From: CAWCCP01 sp963701245
GTDB lineage: Bacteria; Patescibacteriota; Saccharimonadia; Saccharimonadales; UBA4665
Assembly: GCA_963701245.1 (NCBI GenBank)
Contig: OY969576.1
Location: 682,001-746,000, forward strand
Length of the DNA: 64,000 nt
Direction: 5' to 3'
Both the position numbers and the translations under genes were made by a program. A model generated the notes under the pieces. It was not told the DNA's origin, did not search any database, and was given only the letters and a program-made list of their open reading frames with translations. Of the stretch, positions 53,375 to 62,893 are shown piece by piece (position 1 is the first letter of the stretch; the number at the start of each line of letters is the position of its first letter).

Positions 53375-54091
53375 TCAGGTGAGCTGTGGTGCTTCTTCAT
53401 TAAAGATTGTTGAATACACCACGCCTGAATAATCAAGCAGAAACCGGCGAAGAGTTGCGGTTTTAGAACCCTCAAAATCAGGGTGTCTTCGGCTAACCGC
53501 TTCGGGAGGATATTTTTCTACTCCCACTTGTTGTCGACTAGCTTCCAAACGATGGTTCTCAAGGTCATTTTCAGATCTAAGCCAAGGGCCGTACCTACCT
53601 TCATGTACTCTTGGTGTCACTCCTTGATTTGTGAATGCTTGACGTAGTCGTCGCATCGACGTTCCTTGGTGTATCGTATCAGTCACAAGCATAACCTTCT
53701 TTAGTGCCCCCGCTTGCACAATGTGTTGAGCGTGCTTACTTAGATTCCAGCGCCATATTACATCGTTCTGACCTTCCCAGCCATTAAGAAAAACTTGTCC
53801 GGAAGTCATAAAGTAGGTTCTAGGAACAGAGACAGCGTGGTCACCAGCCAAAGCAAGTCGAAAAAGATTGTGCGCAATAAGAGTAGGCACTCGACCCGAT
53901 ACGTCGTCCCCCACGAGGGCTTCAATAGGTTCATGCTCGTGTTCTTCGAGTAATTCGGTCGTACTCGCAACCGCACGCTCAAATCCGTATTCACTTATCA
54001 AGTGCCTGGGGATGTCATCCTCACTATGTGAAAGCACGTATGGGTGGCTTAATAAGACTTCGGGCGCTGGCGAAAGTAACGCAGTACTCAT
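53375..54091 (-). CDS. Phosphoribosyltransferase-like protein
   Basis: 238 residues from the ATG at 54091 (MSTALLSPAPEVLLSHPYVL). KKVMLVTDTIHQGTSMRRLR has the outline of the PRPP-binding loop of type I phosphoribosyltransferases (hydrophobic strand, two polar residues, Thr-rich turn, then helix). Before it lie PTLIAHNLFRLALAG and YFMTSGQVFLNGW. Substrate unknown. The longer reading from 54205 is unlikely because a TTGACA/TATTAT promoter lies within it. Confidence 0.55.
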   Translation of the reverse strand: MSTALLSPAPEVLLSHPYVLSHSEDDIPRHLISEYGFERAVASTTELLEEHEHEPIEALVGDDVSGRVPTLIAHNLFRLALAGDHAVSVPRTYFMTSGQVFLNGWEGQNDVIWRWNLSKHAQHIVQAGALKKVMLVTDTIHQGTSMRRLRQAFTNQGVTPRVHEGRYGPWLRSENDLENHRLEASRQQVGVEKYPPEAVSRRHPDFEGSKTATLRRFLLDYSGVVYSTIFNEEAPQLT

Positions 54092-54097
54092 AATAAT

Positions 54098-54126
54098 ATA
54101 ATAGTACATAATAATATAATTGTCAA
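54098..54126 (-). promoter_or_regulatory. Promoter of the phosphoribosyltransferase-like gene (leaderless)
   Basis: Minus strand TTGACA (54126-54121), 17-bp spacer, TATTAT (54103-54098). The ATG starts 6 bp later, at the expected transcription start. Confidence 0.78.
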
Positions 54127-54157
54127 CTAGCGTAACAGAGGTGATGGGTTTATAAAT

Positions 54158-54190
54158 GCGCGCAAAGGGATTCGAACCCATTATTACAGA
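54158..54190 (-). other. Degenerate tRNA 3'-half remnant (copy A)
   Basis: Minus strand ends GGGTTCGAATCCC plus an acceptor-like TGCGCGC: a T-arm and 3' strand without the rest of a tRNA. A similar stretch is at 55349-55380, and both are followed by related sequence (ATTACAGAGAGG versus ATAACAGGGAGAGG). Possibly old attachment-site duplications. Confidence 0.45.
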
Positions 54191-54199
54191 GAGGAACAC

Positions 54200-54361
54200 A
54201 TGCAAATGAAAAGTTATGATAAATCTTCGAGTAAAATATTGTCTGTAGAATTGTTGTCAAAAAGTATGATACACCAGACGTCTCAAAATTTGCACAGTCT
54301 TTGGCCTAGTCTATTAATGACGAATGAGAGACTTAAAAATTTAGACGTTGAACCACCCTAA
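54200..54361 (+). CDS. 53-residue small ORF of the repeated short family
   Basis: MQMKSYDKSSSKILSVELLS, then KSMIHQTSQNLHSLWPSLLM and TNERLKNLDVEPP. A GAGAGG site lies 6 bp before the ATG. The C-terminal half aligns by eye with the ORF at 40736. A frame at 55402 beside the tRNA gene has a related start but an early stop. Unknown function. Confidence 0.45.
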   Translation: MQMKSYDKSSSKILSVELLSKSMIHQTSQNLHSLWPSLLMTNERLKNLDVEPP

Positions 54362-54443
54362 TTTTCGGCAGATAGAGCATCAAATTCGGGCTATAAGTCA
54401 GCACTTTTCTAGCGAAAAATCATAGACATTGTACTATATAATA

Positions 54444-55316
54444 ATGGGACACTTACTAGAGACATTTGCTCAAAGAGATACCGGCAGAGAGCTTGTACTT
54501 GTACTTCCTGGATTGCTTGATCATGGCGAATGGAACATATATCAACAGCTAGGCGTTGTCGTAAAAGAAGCAGGCTGTGACTGCAAGGTACTAGATATGT
54601 ATGGTCTTGAGGGTATAAAAGAAGATCCAGCTGAACCGGGTAGTTATATATGCAATTGGAAGCCCTCTGATTACATGCATTTAATTCATGATACAGTTTC
54701 TAGTCATACCAATCAAAGAGCAAGGATTATAGCCATAAGTTATGCAACACAAATTGCATTAATGTATGCTCGAGTTGCGAAAGATTTTAGTCTTGGTACA
54801 ATTGACGCGGTCGCGGGAGTGGTGCCACCTAATTATTGGCATTGGGAGGGCTATGACGCTCAGACTGATCTAAAATGGATGATTCGACAATATAAAGAAA
54901 ACCACAGAATTGATTTGCAAACTACCCAAAATGAAGTGCGCTCAGAATCCGAAGCCAATCCTCAAAACCACACTCCTGTGCCTGCAGATGGGCATGTAGT
55001 CCGCATTACCAGACAAAGCATGAGTGACCATCTCACTCCTTTTCAGGAGCTAGTACCAGGTAATTCGATACCCGTAGTCTTTACGGGTCTGGTTGAGTCT
55101 GGACTCTTAGAAGGAGTAGATCAGGAAACCCTGTTAATAGCCGGAACGCTTGACACGCTTACGCCAGATGCGGCAGGGAGGGTCCAGGCCATTAACGATA
55201 GTTTTTCCCGTGGTCATCATGAAATCGTTGAGCTACCAATACCTCACGATTTCAGAGATAAACCTGAACAGACAGAGGCCGTATATGTCACTCTAAGGGA
55301 GTGGTTAGCAGCATAG
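54444..55316 (+). CDS. Alpha/beta-hydrolase-like protein
   Basis: 290 residues from MGHLLETFAQ. LVLVLPGLLDHGEWNIYQQL resembles the oxyanion strand-turn. RIIAISYATQIALMYAR is a nucleophile-elbow position but reads I-S-Y-A rather than G-x-S-x-G. ETLLIAGTLDTLTPDAAGRV is the acid loop and HDFRDKPEQTEA supplies a late His. The fold is likely; the atypical elbow leaves activity open. AT-rich TACTAT just upstream suggests another leaderless start. Confidence 0.6.
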   Translation: MGHLLETFAQRDTGRELVLVLPGLLDHGEWNIYQQLGVVVKEAGCDCKVLDMYGLEGIKEDPAEPGSYICNWKPSDYMHLIHDTVSSHTNQRARIIAISYATQIALMYARVAKDFSLGTIDAVAGVVPPNYWHWEGYDAQTDLKWMIRQYKENHRIDLQTTQNEVRSESEANPQNHTPVPADGHVVRITRQSMSDHLTPFQELVPGNSIPVVFTGLVESGLLEGVDQETLLIAGTLDTLTPDAAGRVQAINDSFSRGHHEIVELPIPHDFRDKPEQTEAVYVTLREWLAA

Positions 55317-55348
55317 CGAAGTAACGTATTATATCTACGATCGTAAAT

Positions 55349-55380
55349 ACGCACCTAAAGAGATTCGAACACCTAATAAC
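55349..55380 (-). other. Degenerate tRNA 3'-half remnant (copy B)
   Basis: Minus strand reads GTGTTCGAATCTC plus an acceptor-like TAGGTGC. It is in the same orientation as copy A and about 80 bp beyond the 3' end of tRNA-Arg. Copies A and B bracket the alpha/beta-hydrolase gene. Confidence 0.45.
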
Positions 55381-55459
55381 AGGGAGAGGCTAAAACAAAT
55401 GGAATTTAACAATAAATTCTGAAACATAACCCTATCTGTCAGATCGTTGTCAAAAATGC

Positions 55460-55535
55460 TGGTACGCCCGAAGGGATTTGAACCCCCGACCTTTGGTACC
55501 GGAAACCAACGCTCTATCCACTGAGCTACGGGCGC
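55460..55535 (-). tRNA. tRNA-Arg (anticodon CCG)
   Basis: Full cloverleaf on the minus strand. The acceptor is GCGCCCG/CGGGCGT (G-U at the first pair). The D-arm is GCTC...GAGC. The anticodon arm is TTGGT/ACCAA with loop TTCCGGT, giving anticodon CCG (codon CGG). The T-arm is GGGGG/CCCTT with loop TTCAAAT, and discriminator A is followed by encoded CCA. Length 76 nt. An inverted repeat (GTGTCTA/TAGACAC, 55542-55571) lies between it and pilB. Confidence 0.95.
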
Positions 55536-55615
55536 ATAGCGTGTCTAGAATACCATCTTTATATAGACACAACTAGTAGTGGCGTCAAACATAACATTTA
55601 CTTTCATAAAAATAT

Positions 55616-57223
55616 TTAACCTAGGACCCGTGATACTTCTTCGAGCGTTGTTTCACCGGCTATTACTTTCAGTATTGCGTCTTGCTGCATAGTTCTCATA
55701 CCGCTCGCAGACGCTGATTCTTCTATTTCTTGCGTAGAAAGTACTGATTTGCCAGATTCGAGAAGTTTGCGGATTTCACCGTTCATCGTAAACTGTTCGC
55801 GGAGAGCTAACTGTCCTTTATAACCATACGGATTTTCAGGTGATTTACCAGGTTTATATATCTGTAGTCCTTCTAAATGTGGCTTTTCAATATTGCTTGG
55901 AAGTGATGCAACAACCTCTTCAATTCTCTTCATTTCCGCTTCACTCTGCTGATATGAGATCTTGATGTCATTATCTAAACGCCGGACAAGCCTTTGTGCC
56001 ATAACTAGTCGTATTGCTGAAACAAATAACGGATTCTGGCCTATAATATCTCCAAGTCTAGTTAAGGCTGCTGCTGCAGAACCTGCGTGAAAAGTCGTAA
56101 GAACAAGGTGTCCTGTTAATGCAGCTTGCAAAGCAGTTTTCGCTGTATCCATATCTCGAATCTCTCCAACCATAACGATATCAGGATCAAGACGAAGCGT
56201 TGCCCTTAATTTGTCTGCAAAACTGGAATCATTTCCCGTCTCTGAACTCCTCACAGAAATTTGAGTTATTCCTTTAAATTGATACTCAACCGGATCTTCA
56301 ATAGTAATAATTTTTCGTTCTTCTGAATTCAATGAATTTAGAATTGAGTACAGAGTTGTAGTTTTGCCGGAACCGGTTGGACCGACTATCATTACCAAGC
56401 CTGACGGTTTGACAATAATGTCATCAATCACCGCACGTTCTGCATCTGACAAGCCGAGGCGGTTAAGTTTATACATTGATTCATCCATGTTAAACAGTCG
56501 CATCACGATGTCCATGCCATTCAGAGTCGGAACGGTCTCCAATCGGACGTTGACATCAACGGGAGTACCATCTGCCATGGTTACTTTTTGCGATATGTGT
56601 CCTTGCTGCGCTTCATCAGATGCTGTGGATACATTACCCGCACTAGCTATTTCAGAGATCAAAATATGGTATTTTTCTCGCGCTATATGAGCCACAGGAT
56701 GCAAAACACCATCAATACGGAATCGAATTCTTACGTCTTCGGTCTCCGTCTCAATATGAATATCTGATGAATTAAGACGATGTGCTTGACTAACCAAGTA
56801 GGCCAGCATATCATCGGCTTTAACCTGATCAAGCATTTTAGATATTTCATCAACAAGATTTGTGGATGTTTGCTCATTAAATTCAATATCTTGATACACA
56901 ACCTGTTTCGGAGGGTCGTACAAGTGCATGTATTCTCGATAACCAGCGTCTGAGATAATCGCAAACGCGACTCTTTGATCCTGAAAATGCTGGCGCAGCT
57001 TGGCCATTGTCTGCTGCGACGTTGTTGTAGTGACACCGAATATTAAATTGCTCTGATCCGAATGTATGGGAATAACTTTTAAAGAGTATAGTTCTGCGAG
57101 AGGCAGTATGTCCTTGTATAATACTTTATTAGCAATGTCCGCGGTATCAATATAGTCCATCCCAATAATGTGGGCACGGCGTTGGGTTGAGTATTCTTCG
57201 TCTCGGCGAGCATCTTGACTCAT
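55616..57223 (-). CDS. pilB: Type IV pilus/type II secretion assembly ATPase (PilB/GspE-like)
   Basis: 535 residues. It has an N-terminal MSHE/GspE-N-like domain and HRLNSSDIHIETETEDVRIR before the core. Walker A is IVGPTGSGKTTTLYSIL, the Asp box lies in KIITIEDPVEYQFKGITQIS, Walker B is LRLDPDIVMVGEIRDMDTAK and the His box is GHLVLTTFHAGSAAAALTRL. The four-cysteine zinc motif usual in PilB/GspE is missing from the C-terminal insert. It powers pilus extension from the inner face of the membrane and fits the prepilin-type proteins in this window. Confidence 0.93.
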   Translation of the reverse strand: MSQDARRDEEYSTQRRAHIIGMDYIDTADIANKVLYKDILPLAELYSLKVIPIHSDQSNLIFGVTTTTSQQTMAKLRQHFQDQRVAFAIISDAGYREYMHLYDPPKQVVYQDIEFNEQTSTNLVDEISKMLDQVKADDMLAYLVSQAHRLNSSDIHIETETEDVRIRFRIDGVLHPVAHIAREKYHILISEIASAGNVSTASDEAQQGHISQKVTMADGTPVDVNVRLETVPTLNGMDIVMRLFNMDESMYKLNRLGLSDAERAVIDDIIVKPSGLVMIVGPTGSGKTTTLYSILNSLNSEERKIITIEDPVEYQFKGITQISVRSSETGNDSSFADKLRATLRLDPDIVMVGEIRDMDTAKTALQAALTGHLVLTTFHAGSAAAALTRLGDIIGQNPLFVSAIRLVMAQRLVRRLDNDIKISYQQSEAEMKRIEEVVASLPSNIEKPHLEGLQIYKPGKSPENPYGYKGQLALREQFTMNGEIRKLLESGKSVLSTQEIEESASASGMRTMQQDAILKVIAGETTLEEVSRVLG

Positions 57224-57277
57224 GACTATGTATTATAAATGGTAATGCTTAAATCTCTAATGACTGGGTATATAAAA

Positions 57278-57781
57278 ATGTCATTCAATAGACAAATAAT
57301 CGTTATCGCTCACGATATAAGAAGTTGTCATAACATTGGCTCCTTATTTCGGACTGCAGAAGGATTGGGTATTAAAAAAATTTATCTGACCGGCTACACA
57401 CCCTATCCAATTTCTTCTGAAGATCAGCGTTTACCATATATAGCCCAAAAAATAGACCGACAAATTGAAAAAACCGCCTTAGGTGCATCGAAAAACCTGC
57501 CGTGGAATCACGACTCCGACATAGTTCATACTCTTACTTTTCTTCATAACGAGGGATTTCGGCTCATTGCGCTTGAGCAAAACGAAAATAGCCACCCACT
57601 CCCAAGCTTTATTCCAAGCACGAAAACAGCGCTTATTGTCGGGAATGAAGTAGACGGTTTGCCAGATGAAGTTCTAAAGATATGTGATGCTATCATAGAA
57701 ATTCCAATGTTTGGCAAAAAAGAGTCATTTAATGTAGTGCAGGCTGCGGCTATGGCAATGTATCAGATACGATTTTCATAA
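57278..57781 (+). CDS. TrmH/SpoU-family RNA methyltransferase
   Basis: 167 residues from the ATG at 57278 (MSFNRQIIVIAHDIRSCHNI); the first 13 codons of the longer reading add nothing. The SPOUT knot motifs are visible: motif 1 HDIRSCHNIGSLFRTAEGLG (Asn-Ile-Gly-x3-Arg), motif 2 ALIVGNEVDGLPDEVL and motif 3 IIEIPMFGKKESFNVVQAAA. It probably 2'-O-methylates tRNA or rRNA with SAM. It is divergent from pilB. Confidence 0.92.
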   Translation: MSFNRQIIVIAHDIRSCHNIGSLFRTAEGLGIKKIYLTGYTPYPISSEDQRLPYIAQKIDRQIEKTALGASKNLPWNHDSDIVHTLTFLHNEGFRLIALEQNENSHPLPSFIPSTKTALIVGNEVDGLPDEVLKICDAIIEIPMFGKKESFNVVQAAAMAMYQIRFS

Positions 57782-57818
57782 TTTATGGTATAGTGAACTA
57801 GTAATAATCAAATAAAAA

Positions 57819-58721
57819 ATGGCTTTAGCAACCCGACCTAAACCAACTGCTCATCTTAAAAAAAGAACCGGTGGTCATCACCGGCATAGCAAGCACTACT
57901 TAAAACCATACTGGCCTTACTTACCAATGCTGGGTATTCTTGGCGTCGGTTTAGTAATTAGTAACTACTTGTCTCTCACTCAACGTGCAAGCCTACCAAT
58001 AAGCAATTTCTCTACTTCAAACCTCTTAAGTGATATTAATGAATTTCGTATAGTGAATCACAAATCAAATCTTTCCGATAATTCTCAGCTCGGTGCAGCA
58101 GCACAAACGTACGCAGCGGAGTTGGCTCATTCAAATTCGTGGGTGTCAGATACTAAGTCAGGTGGCTCCCCATGGGTGTATATAAAGAACTCTGGATATT
58201 CCTACCAACTTGTCGGGGCAAATGAGGCCTACGGGTTCTCTAATGCTCGACAAACGGTTAATGCCTGGATGAATAGTGCAATATACCGCGATAATATCTT
58301 GTCTTCAAATTATCAGAACGTGGGCTTTGGTGTTGCTCAATCATCCAATTACCAAGGGAAAGGTCCTGCGACGATTGTCGTTGCAGACTACGGTGAACCG
58401 GTATCAAACTCCACTGAAATCACCTTTCAAGTACCGAATCCGACAGTTCTGGAATCAACGACTAAACCAGTACCTATCGCAGCGCAGCCAGTATCCCGTT
58501 TGCAGATGCTTTCCAGTGAGCCACTATGGGCTACTTCTTTAGTTGGCGTCATAACGCTCACGACCCTGGTTTTCATAATAGCGAAATACGGAGTGAAACT
58601 GAAGCGCGCGCTTAGTATGAGTGAAGTATTTATTATTGAGCACCCTTTATTAGACATCTTCGCAATTCTAGTAGTCACTGTTGGTTTTATTCTGACTCGA
58701 ACTAGCGGTTTTATTAACTAA
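57819..58721 (+). CDS. CAP/SCP-domain (YkwD-like) membrane protein
   Basis: 300 residues. The N-terminal tail is basic (RPKPTAHLKKRTGGHHRHSK), then a membrane helix (WPYLPMLGILGVGLVISNYL). The CAP domain spans about 60-195 (LSDINEFRIVNHKSNLSDNS, then AAQTYAAELAHSNSWV, then NEAYGFSNARQTVNAWMNSA and NVGFGVAQSS), and two more membrane helices follow. CAP domains bind or process envelope components; the family's bacterial function is not settled. It converges on dnaE with 3 bp between the genes. Confidence 0.88.
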   Translation: MALATRPKPTAHLKKRTGGHHRHSKHYLKPYWPYLPMLGILGVGLVISNYLSLTQRASLPISNFSTSNLLSDINEFRIVNHKSNLSDNSQLGAAAQTYAAELAHSNSWVSDTKSGGSPWVYIKNSGYSYQLVGANEAYGFSNARQTVNAWMNSAIYRDNILSSNYQNVGFGVAQSSNYQGKGPATIVVADYGEPVSNSTEITFQVPNPTVLESTTKPVPIAAQPVSRLQMLSSEPLWATSLVGVITLTTLVFIIAKYGVKLKRALSMSEVFIIEHPLLDIFAILVVTVGFILTRTSGFIN

Positions 58722-58724
58722 AGC

Positions 58725-61700
58725 TTATTGCAGCTTAATATTGCTCGGACCAACCAATGCTTCCAGCAGAGATAATCCTTCGCTCTGCTTATCTATACCA
58801 CCAGGCAATTTGATAGCTTGTCTCGATGATTCATCTCCGAGCACCAGCACCACCTCAGTAGAACCGCTGTTATTATCGATTGTCTCCTTGAGAGAGATTA
58901 AGGTTTTCTCATCACTACTATTCGTTAAACGTATATACAAGCGATTCGTGTTTTCTTTAGAAGATACTTTATCTTTTGAGGTATGTTTAAGCTGATCCAA
59001 TGGTTTCAGCTTCGGAGTTTTTACCTTTTTGCCAGTGGCCTTGTAGGCATTGGCTTGCTGGGTGGTGACTTCCCTCGCGTCATCGACAACCACCTTGACA
59101 TCCTGACTCACATTACCATCTTTGTCTCGAGCATTTACTTTTCCACGAATAAGAACTACTTTGTCGAGTTCCCATAAACCAATTGTCTGTTGATAGGCAT
59201 TTGGGAATAAAATGACCTCGAGCTCGCCAGATAAATCTTCCAGTTTAACGAATGCCATTTTCTGACCCGTCTTAGTAGTGATATCCCTAAAATCAGTAAT
59301 TGTGCCGCCAATGGTTACAGCACGATTATCATGTTCTGGTTTTAAACTATTGAGTGACACAGTTTGCTCTTCCAGAAAGGCTTCAAAAATTTCGAGTGGA
59401 TGCTGTGACAAATAAATCCCTAATAGTTCTCGTTCCCATAAGAGTTGTTCTCTTCGATCGTGCTGTGCAGCGGATACGTGTAGTTCTAACTTCGGTTTGT
59501 CGAAGACAGTCGCATCGGTTTCGCCGAACAGGTCAACCTGTCCAGATTTTACTTGTTTTTGGAGCCGAGACGAAAACGCCAATAGCAGATCAAGATTCTC
59601 AAGTAATACTGATCGATCGCCAAATCTATCTAGACCACCGGCTTTCACTAGACTCTCGAGTGCCTTGCGGTTCGCAATTTTGGTATTGACCCTGGTCAAA
59701 AAATCTTCTAGCGATGTAAATGGCCCATCATTTCGTGCCCGTAATATTTCTTCGACCGCCCCAGTACCGACATTCTTAATCGCGGCCATTCCGAAACGTA
59801 TATCTTTCGAATCCGGTACCACTGCAAATTCGACAAATGATTCATTCACATCGGGTGGTAACACTAAGATTCCCATCCGTTTACATTCACTAATTTCAAT
59901 TGCTAAGCGATCAGTATCGTCGAAATCACTGGTCATCAGGGCCGCCATATAGGCCGCAGGATAATTCGCTTTCAGATATGCAGTTTGATAGGCAATGGTT
60001 GCATAACAGGAGGCATGGGCTTTCGGAAAACAATATGCTGCGAACGCTTCAAGAGACACCCAAAACTCTTCTATTTTGACACGTTTAATATCTGAATTCT
60101 TGAGAGCACCATCTATAAAGTCTTTTTTAAGTGCAGCGAGCATTTCAGGTTTCTTTTTGGCAACTCCTTTTCTAAGAGTGTCGGCCTGGCCTCCAGTGAA
60201 TCCACAGAGGTCTTTGGCTATCTGCATAACTTGTTCTTGATAGACCAACACACCGTACGTATTTTCTAGTGCAGCTTTTATTTTCTCATGTAAAAACTCA
60301 ATTTTCTTGGTACCATTTTTTCGACTAATAAAGTCATCGATCCACTGCATTGGTCCCGGACGATAGAGAGCATTCATGGCTATAAAATCATTAAATACAG
60401 TTGGTTGTAGTTCTTTGAGATAGCGTTTCATGCCCGCCGACTCAAACTGGAATACGCCAGTCGTTTCACCTCGTCGGAATAAATCATATGTTTTCTCGTC
60501 ATCCAACGGTACTGAATTGATATCTATATCCTTATCAAATACACGTTTTGTAATACGAAGTGCGTTTCGAATAATCGTGAGATTACTTAATCCAAGAAAG
60601 TCCATTTTAAGTAGCCCGAGTTCTTCAATCGGACCCATCGGATATTGGGTCGCAACCACCCCTTTTTGGGCCATTTCAAGCGGTGTAAAGTATACGATAT
60701 CTTCAGGAGCTATTACAACACCTGCAGCATGAACGCCGTGGCTTCGGACAGTACCCTCAAGCTGGACTGCCAAATCAAAAATCTGTTTGGAGACCTCATT
60801 ATCTTTGTACTCAGCTTTCAAATCTAGATTAGTCTTCAATGATTCTTTTAATGGTGTATGTCGACCTTGAACTGGCGGAGGAATCATTTTTGCTAACCGA
60901 TCGGCGTCAGCATAAGGTACTTGCATAACTCGGGCGACATCGCGAACTGCATTGCGGGCTGCCATTCGACCAAAGGTAACAATATTTGCCACTCTATCTT
61001 TACCATATTTTTGAACACAATATTCAATAACCTCGTTGCGTCGGGTGTCCTGAATATCTATGTCCACATCTGGCATGCTTATTCGATCGGGGTTTAAGAA
61101 CCGCTCAAAAAGCAGATCATAGGCCATTGGATCAAGTTCAGTAATTTTAAGAGAGTAGGAAACTATTGATCCGGCAGCACTACCTCGCCCAGGTCCAAAG
61201 ACGATACCCTCGTTTTTACCCCAGTTAATAAAATCTGAAATAATCAAGAAGTACCCATTAAAGCCCATTTGTTCTATAACGCCTAGTTCATACACCGCTC
61301 TATCCAAAATATTTTTTGGTAATAGTGCTTTGGCATCGGATATTGATAACGAACTGACTCTCTTCGTCCTATCTTCGCCAGACAGTCCACCGTATCGCAT
61401 AACTAACCCACGGTATACCAATTTTTCTAAATATGTTTTTTCTGTTTCTCCTTTTGGTACAGGAAACTTAGGGATTAATATTTTGCCAAGTTCGATGGTC
61501 ACATGGCAGCGATCGGCAATTTTTCTAGTATTTAGTACAACCTCCGGGAAGTCTTTACCCCAACGTTTTATAATCTCGTTCGGATCAGTCACATGAAGCT
61601 CTAGACTCTTTAAGCTCATACGTTTTTCGTCTGTAAGATAGGATCCCGTCTGTACGCAAAGTAAAACCTCATGGGCATCTTGATCTTCATGTCGCAAATA

Positions 61701-62372
61701 GTGAGCATCACAGGTGACCACACAGGGTATAGCGAGATCTTTGCTTAACTGTAGTAGTTGATCGTTAATACCCTTCTGCTCACTCCAGTGGCTGGGATGA
61801 TCAGGATGACCATGATCTTGAAGTTCCAAATAATAGCGATCCCCAAAGGCCTCTTTATACCACAAAGCAATTTTTTTCGCTTCTTCATATTGCCCTTGTC
61901 TTAGTTGATCTCCTATTTCACCACCAATACAGCCGCTCAGTGCAATCAACCCCTCATTATGTTTTGCGAGTAGTTCGTGATCAATACGCGGCCGATAGTA
62001 AAAACCCTCCAGATTGGCAATCGTACTCATTGCCATCAAGTTTTGGTAACCCGTATCATTCATAGCTAGCAAAATTAGGTGATAATTCGGCTTATCTTTT
62101 GCCGGTTCCTTATCATAAAGGGTTCTCGCAGCGATATACGTTTCAATACCTATGATAGGATTGATATCTTTGTTTTTCGCTTCTTTATAAAATTCAATAA
62201 CGCCATTTAAATTACCGTGATCAGTAATGGCGACAGCTTTCATTTCGGTATTGACGACATAATCCATAAGAGCAGGAATTTTCGTGAGTCCATCCAACAG
62301 ACTATACTGCGTATGATTGTGCAGATGGACATAGTCACTGCTCACCAGCTTGTGTTTTTTTTCAGACCCCAA
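58725..62372 (-). CDS. dnaE: DNA polymerase III subunit alpha
   Basis: 1215 residues of the replicative C-family polymerase, DnaE1 type. It opens with a PHP domain (YVHLHNHTQYSLLDGLTKIP). The palm motifs are FGPGRGSAAGSIVSY and PDVDIDIQDTRRNEVIEY with the catalytic aspartates. Next come the finger domain (ALYRPGPMQWIDDFISRKNG) and the tandem HhH and OB domain (VTIGGTITDFRDITTKTGQK), with a C-terminal tail (NRLYIRLTNSSDEKTLISL). Length and order are normal. Confidence 0.97.
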   Translation of the reverse strand: MGSEKKHKLVSSDYVHLHNHTQYSLLDGLTKIPALMDYVVNTEMKAVAITDHGNLNGVIEFYKEAKNKDINPIIGIETYIAARTLYDKEPAKDKPNYHLILLAMNDTGYQNLMAMSTIANLEGFYYRPRIDHELLAKHNEGLIALSGCIGGEIGDQLRQGQYEEAKKIALWYKEAFGDRYYLELQDHGHPDHPSHWSEQKGINDQLLQLSKDLAIPCVVTCDAHYLRHEDQDAHEVLLCVQTGSYLTDEKRMSLKSLELHVTDPNEIIKRWGKDFPEVVLNTRKIADRCHVTIELGKILIPKFPVPKGETEKTYLEKLVYRGLVMRYGGLSGEDRTKRVSSLSISDAKALLPKNILDRAVYELGVIEQMGFNGYFLIISDFINWGKNEGIVFGPGRGSAAGSIVSYSLKITELDPMAYDLLFERFLNPDRISMPDVDIDIQDTRRNEVIEYCVQKYGKDRVANIVTFGRMAARNAVRDVARVMQVPYADADRLAKMIPPPVQGRHTPLKESLKTNLDLKAEYKDNEVSKQIFDLAVQLEGTVRSHGVHAAGVVIAPEDIVYFTPLEMAQKGVVATQYPMGPIEELGLLKMDFLGLSNLTIIRNALRITKRVFDKDIDINSVPLDDEKTYDLFRRGETTGVFQFESAGMKRYLKELQPTVFNDFIAMNALYRPGPMQWIDDFISRKNGTKKIEFLHEKIKAALENTYGVLVYQEQVMQIAKDLCGFTGGQADTLRKGVAKKKPEMLAALKKDFIDGALKNSDIKRVKIEEFWVSLEAFAAYCFPKAHASCYATIAYQTAYLKANYPAAYMAALMTSDFDDTDRLAIEISECKRMGILVLPPDVNESFVEFAVVPDSKDIRFGMAAIKNVGTGAVEEILRARNDGPFTSLEDFLTRVNTKIANRKALESLVKAGGLDRFGDRSVLLENLDLLLAFSSRLQKQVKSGQVDLFGETDATVFDKPKLELHVSAAQHDRREQLLWERELLGIYLSQHPLEIFEAFLEEQTVSLNSLKPEHDNRAVTIGGTITDFRDITTKTGQKMAFVKLEDLSGELEVILFPNAYQQTIGLWELDKVVLIRGKVNARDKDGNVSQDVKVVVDDAREVTTQQANAYKATGKKVKTPKLKPLDQLKHTSKDKVSSKENTNRLYIRLTNSSDEKTLISLKETIDNNSGSTEVVLVLGDESSRQAIKLPGGIDKQSEGLSLLEALVGPSNIKLQ

Positions 62373-62476
62373 GATACCCTCTAGAACTTTTAGATAATAC
62401 TTAATTATACGCCACTATAAAGCAAATGACATTCCTGCCAGATTGCTATGCATTCAGCTCTGCGCTCTATGGTAAA

Positions 62477-62881
62477 CTATTTTTTCAGATAAGCTTTTAG
62501 ATGCGATACCGCGGCATTAGCTTCTTTAATTGCACTCTGTAAATCTTTATCTTCAGCGTCACCTTCGTGAACTGCCGATAAAACGTTGCGAGCTTTTTCT
62601 TTAGATTCTTTTGCTTTGGCTATTATCTCTACCAGTTCTTGTTGCGCAGATCCTGATAGTTTGTCGGCTACTACTTTCGCATCCGTAATAAGTTTCGTGA
62701 GATCAGCTAGTAACACTTTCAATTGTCGCTCCGCTTCACTCAAGCGCTTACTGACTTCGTTCTTAATGTCCTTCCGTGTATCCTTGCCACTTTTTGGAGC
62801 GGTAAGAATACCTACTACATATCCGAGTGCTCCCGCAACGATCGCACCAGCTGCAACTTTCTTCATAGCTGATTTACCCAT
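62477..62881 (-). CDS. YtxH-like small membrane-associated protein
   Basis: 134 residues. A Gly/Ala-rich membrane helix (KVAAGAIVAGALGYVVGILT) is followed by APKSGKDTRKDIKNEV, the YtxH signature, and a long charged helix to the end. YtxH proteins are stress-linked envelope proteins in Firmicutes. It sits 12 bp after the next gene in the same direction, so they probably form an operon. Confidence 0.85.
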   Translation of the reverse strand: MGKSAMKKVAAGAIVAGALGYVVGILTAPKSGKDTRKDIKNEVSKRLSEAERQLKVLLADLTKLITDAKVVADKLSGSAQQELVEIIAKAKESKEKARNVLSAVHEGDAEDKDLQSAIKEANAAVSHLKAYLKK

Positions 62882-62893
62882 AACTTTACCTCC

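Noticed and set aside
53375..54205. Longer start at 54205 for the phosphoribosyltransferase-like gene
   Set aside because: The extension reads through the TTGACA/TATTAT promoter and a tRNA remnant.
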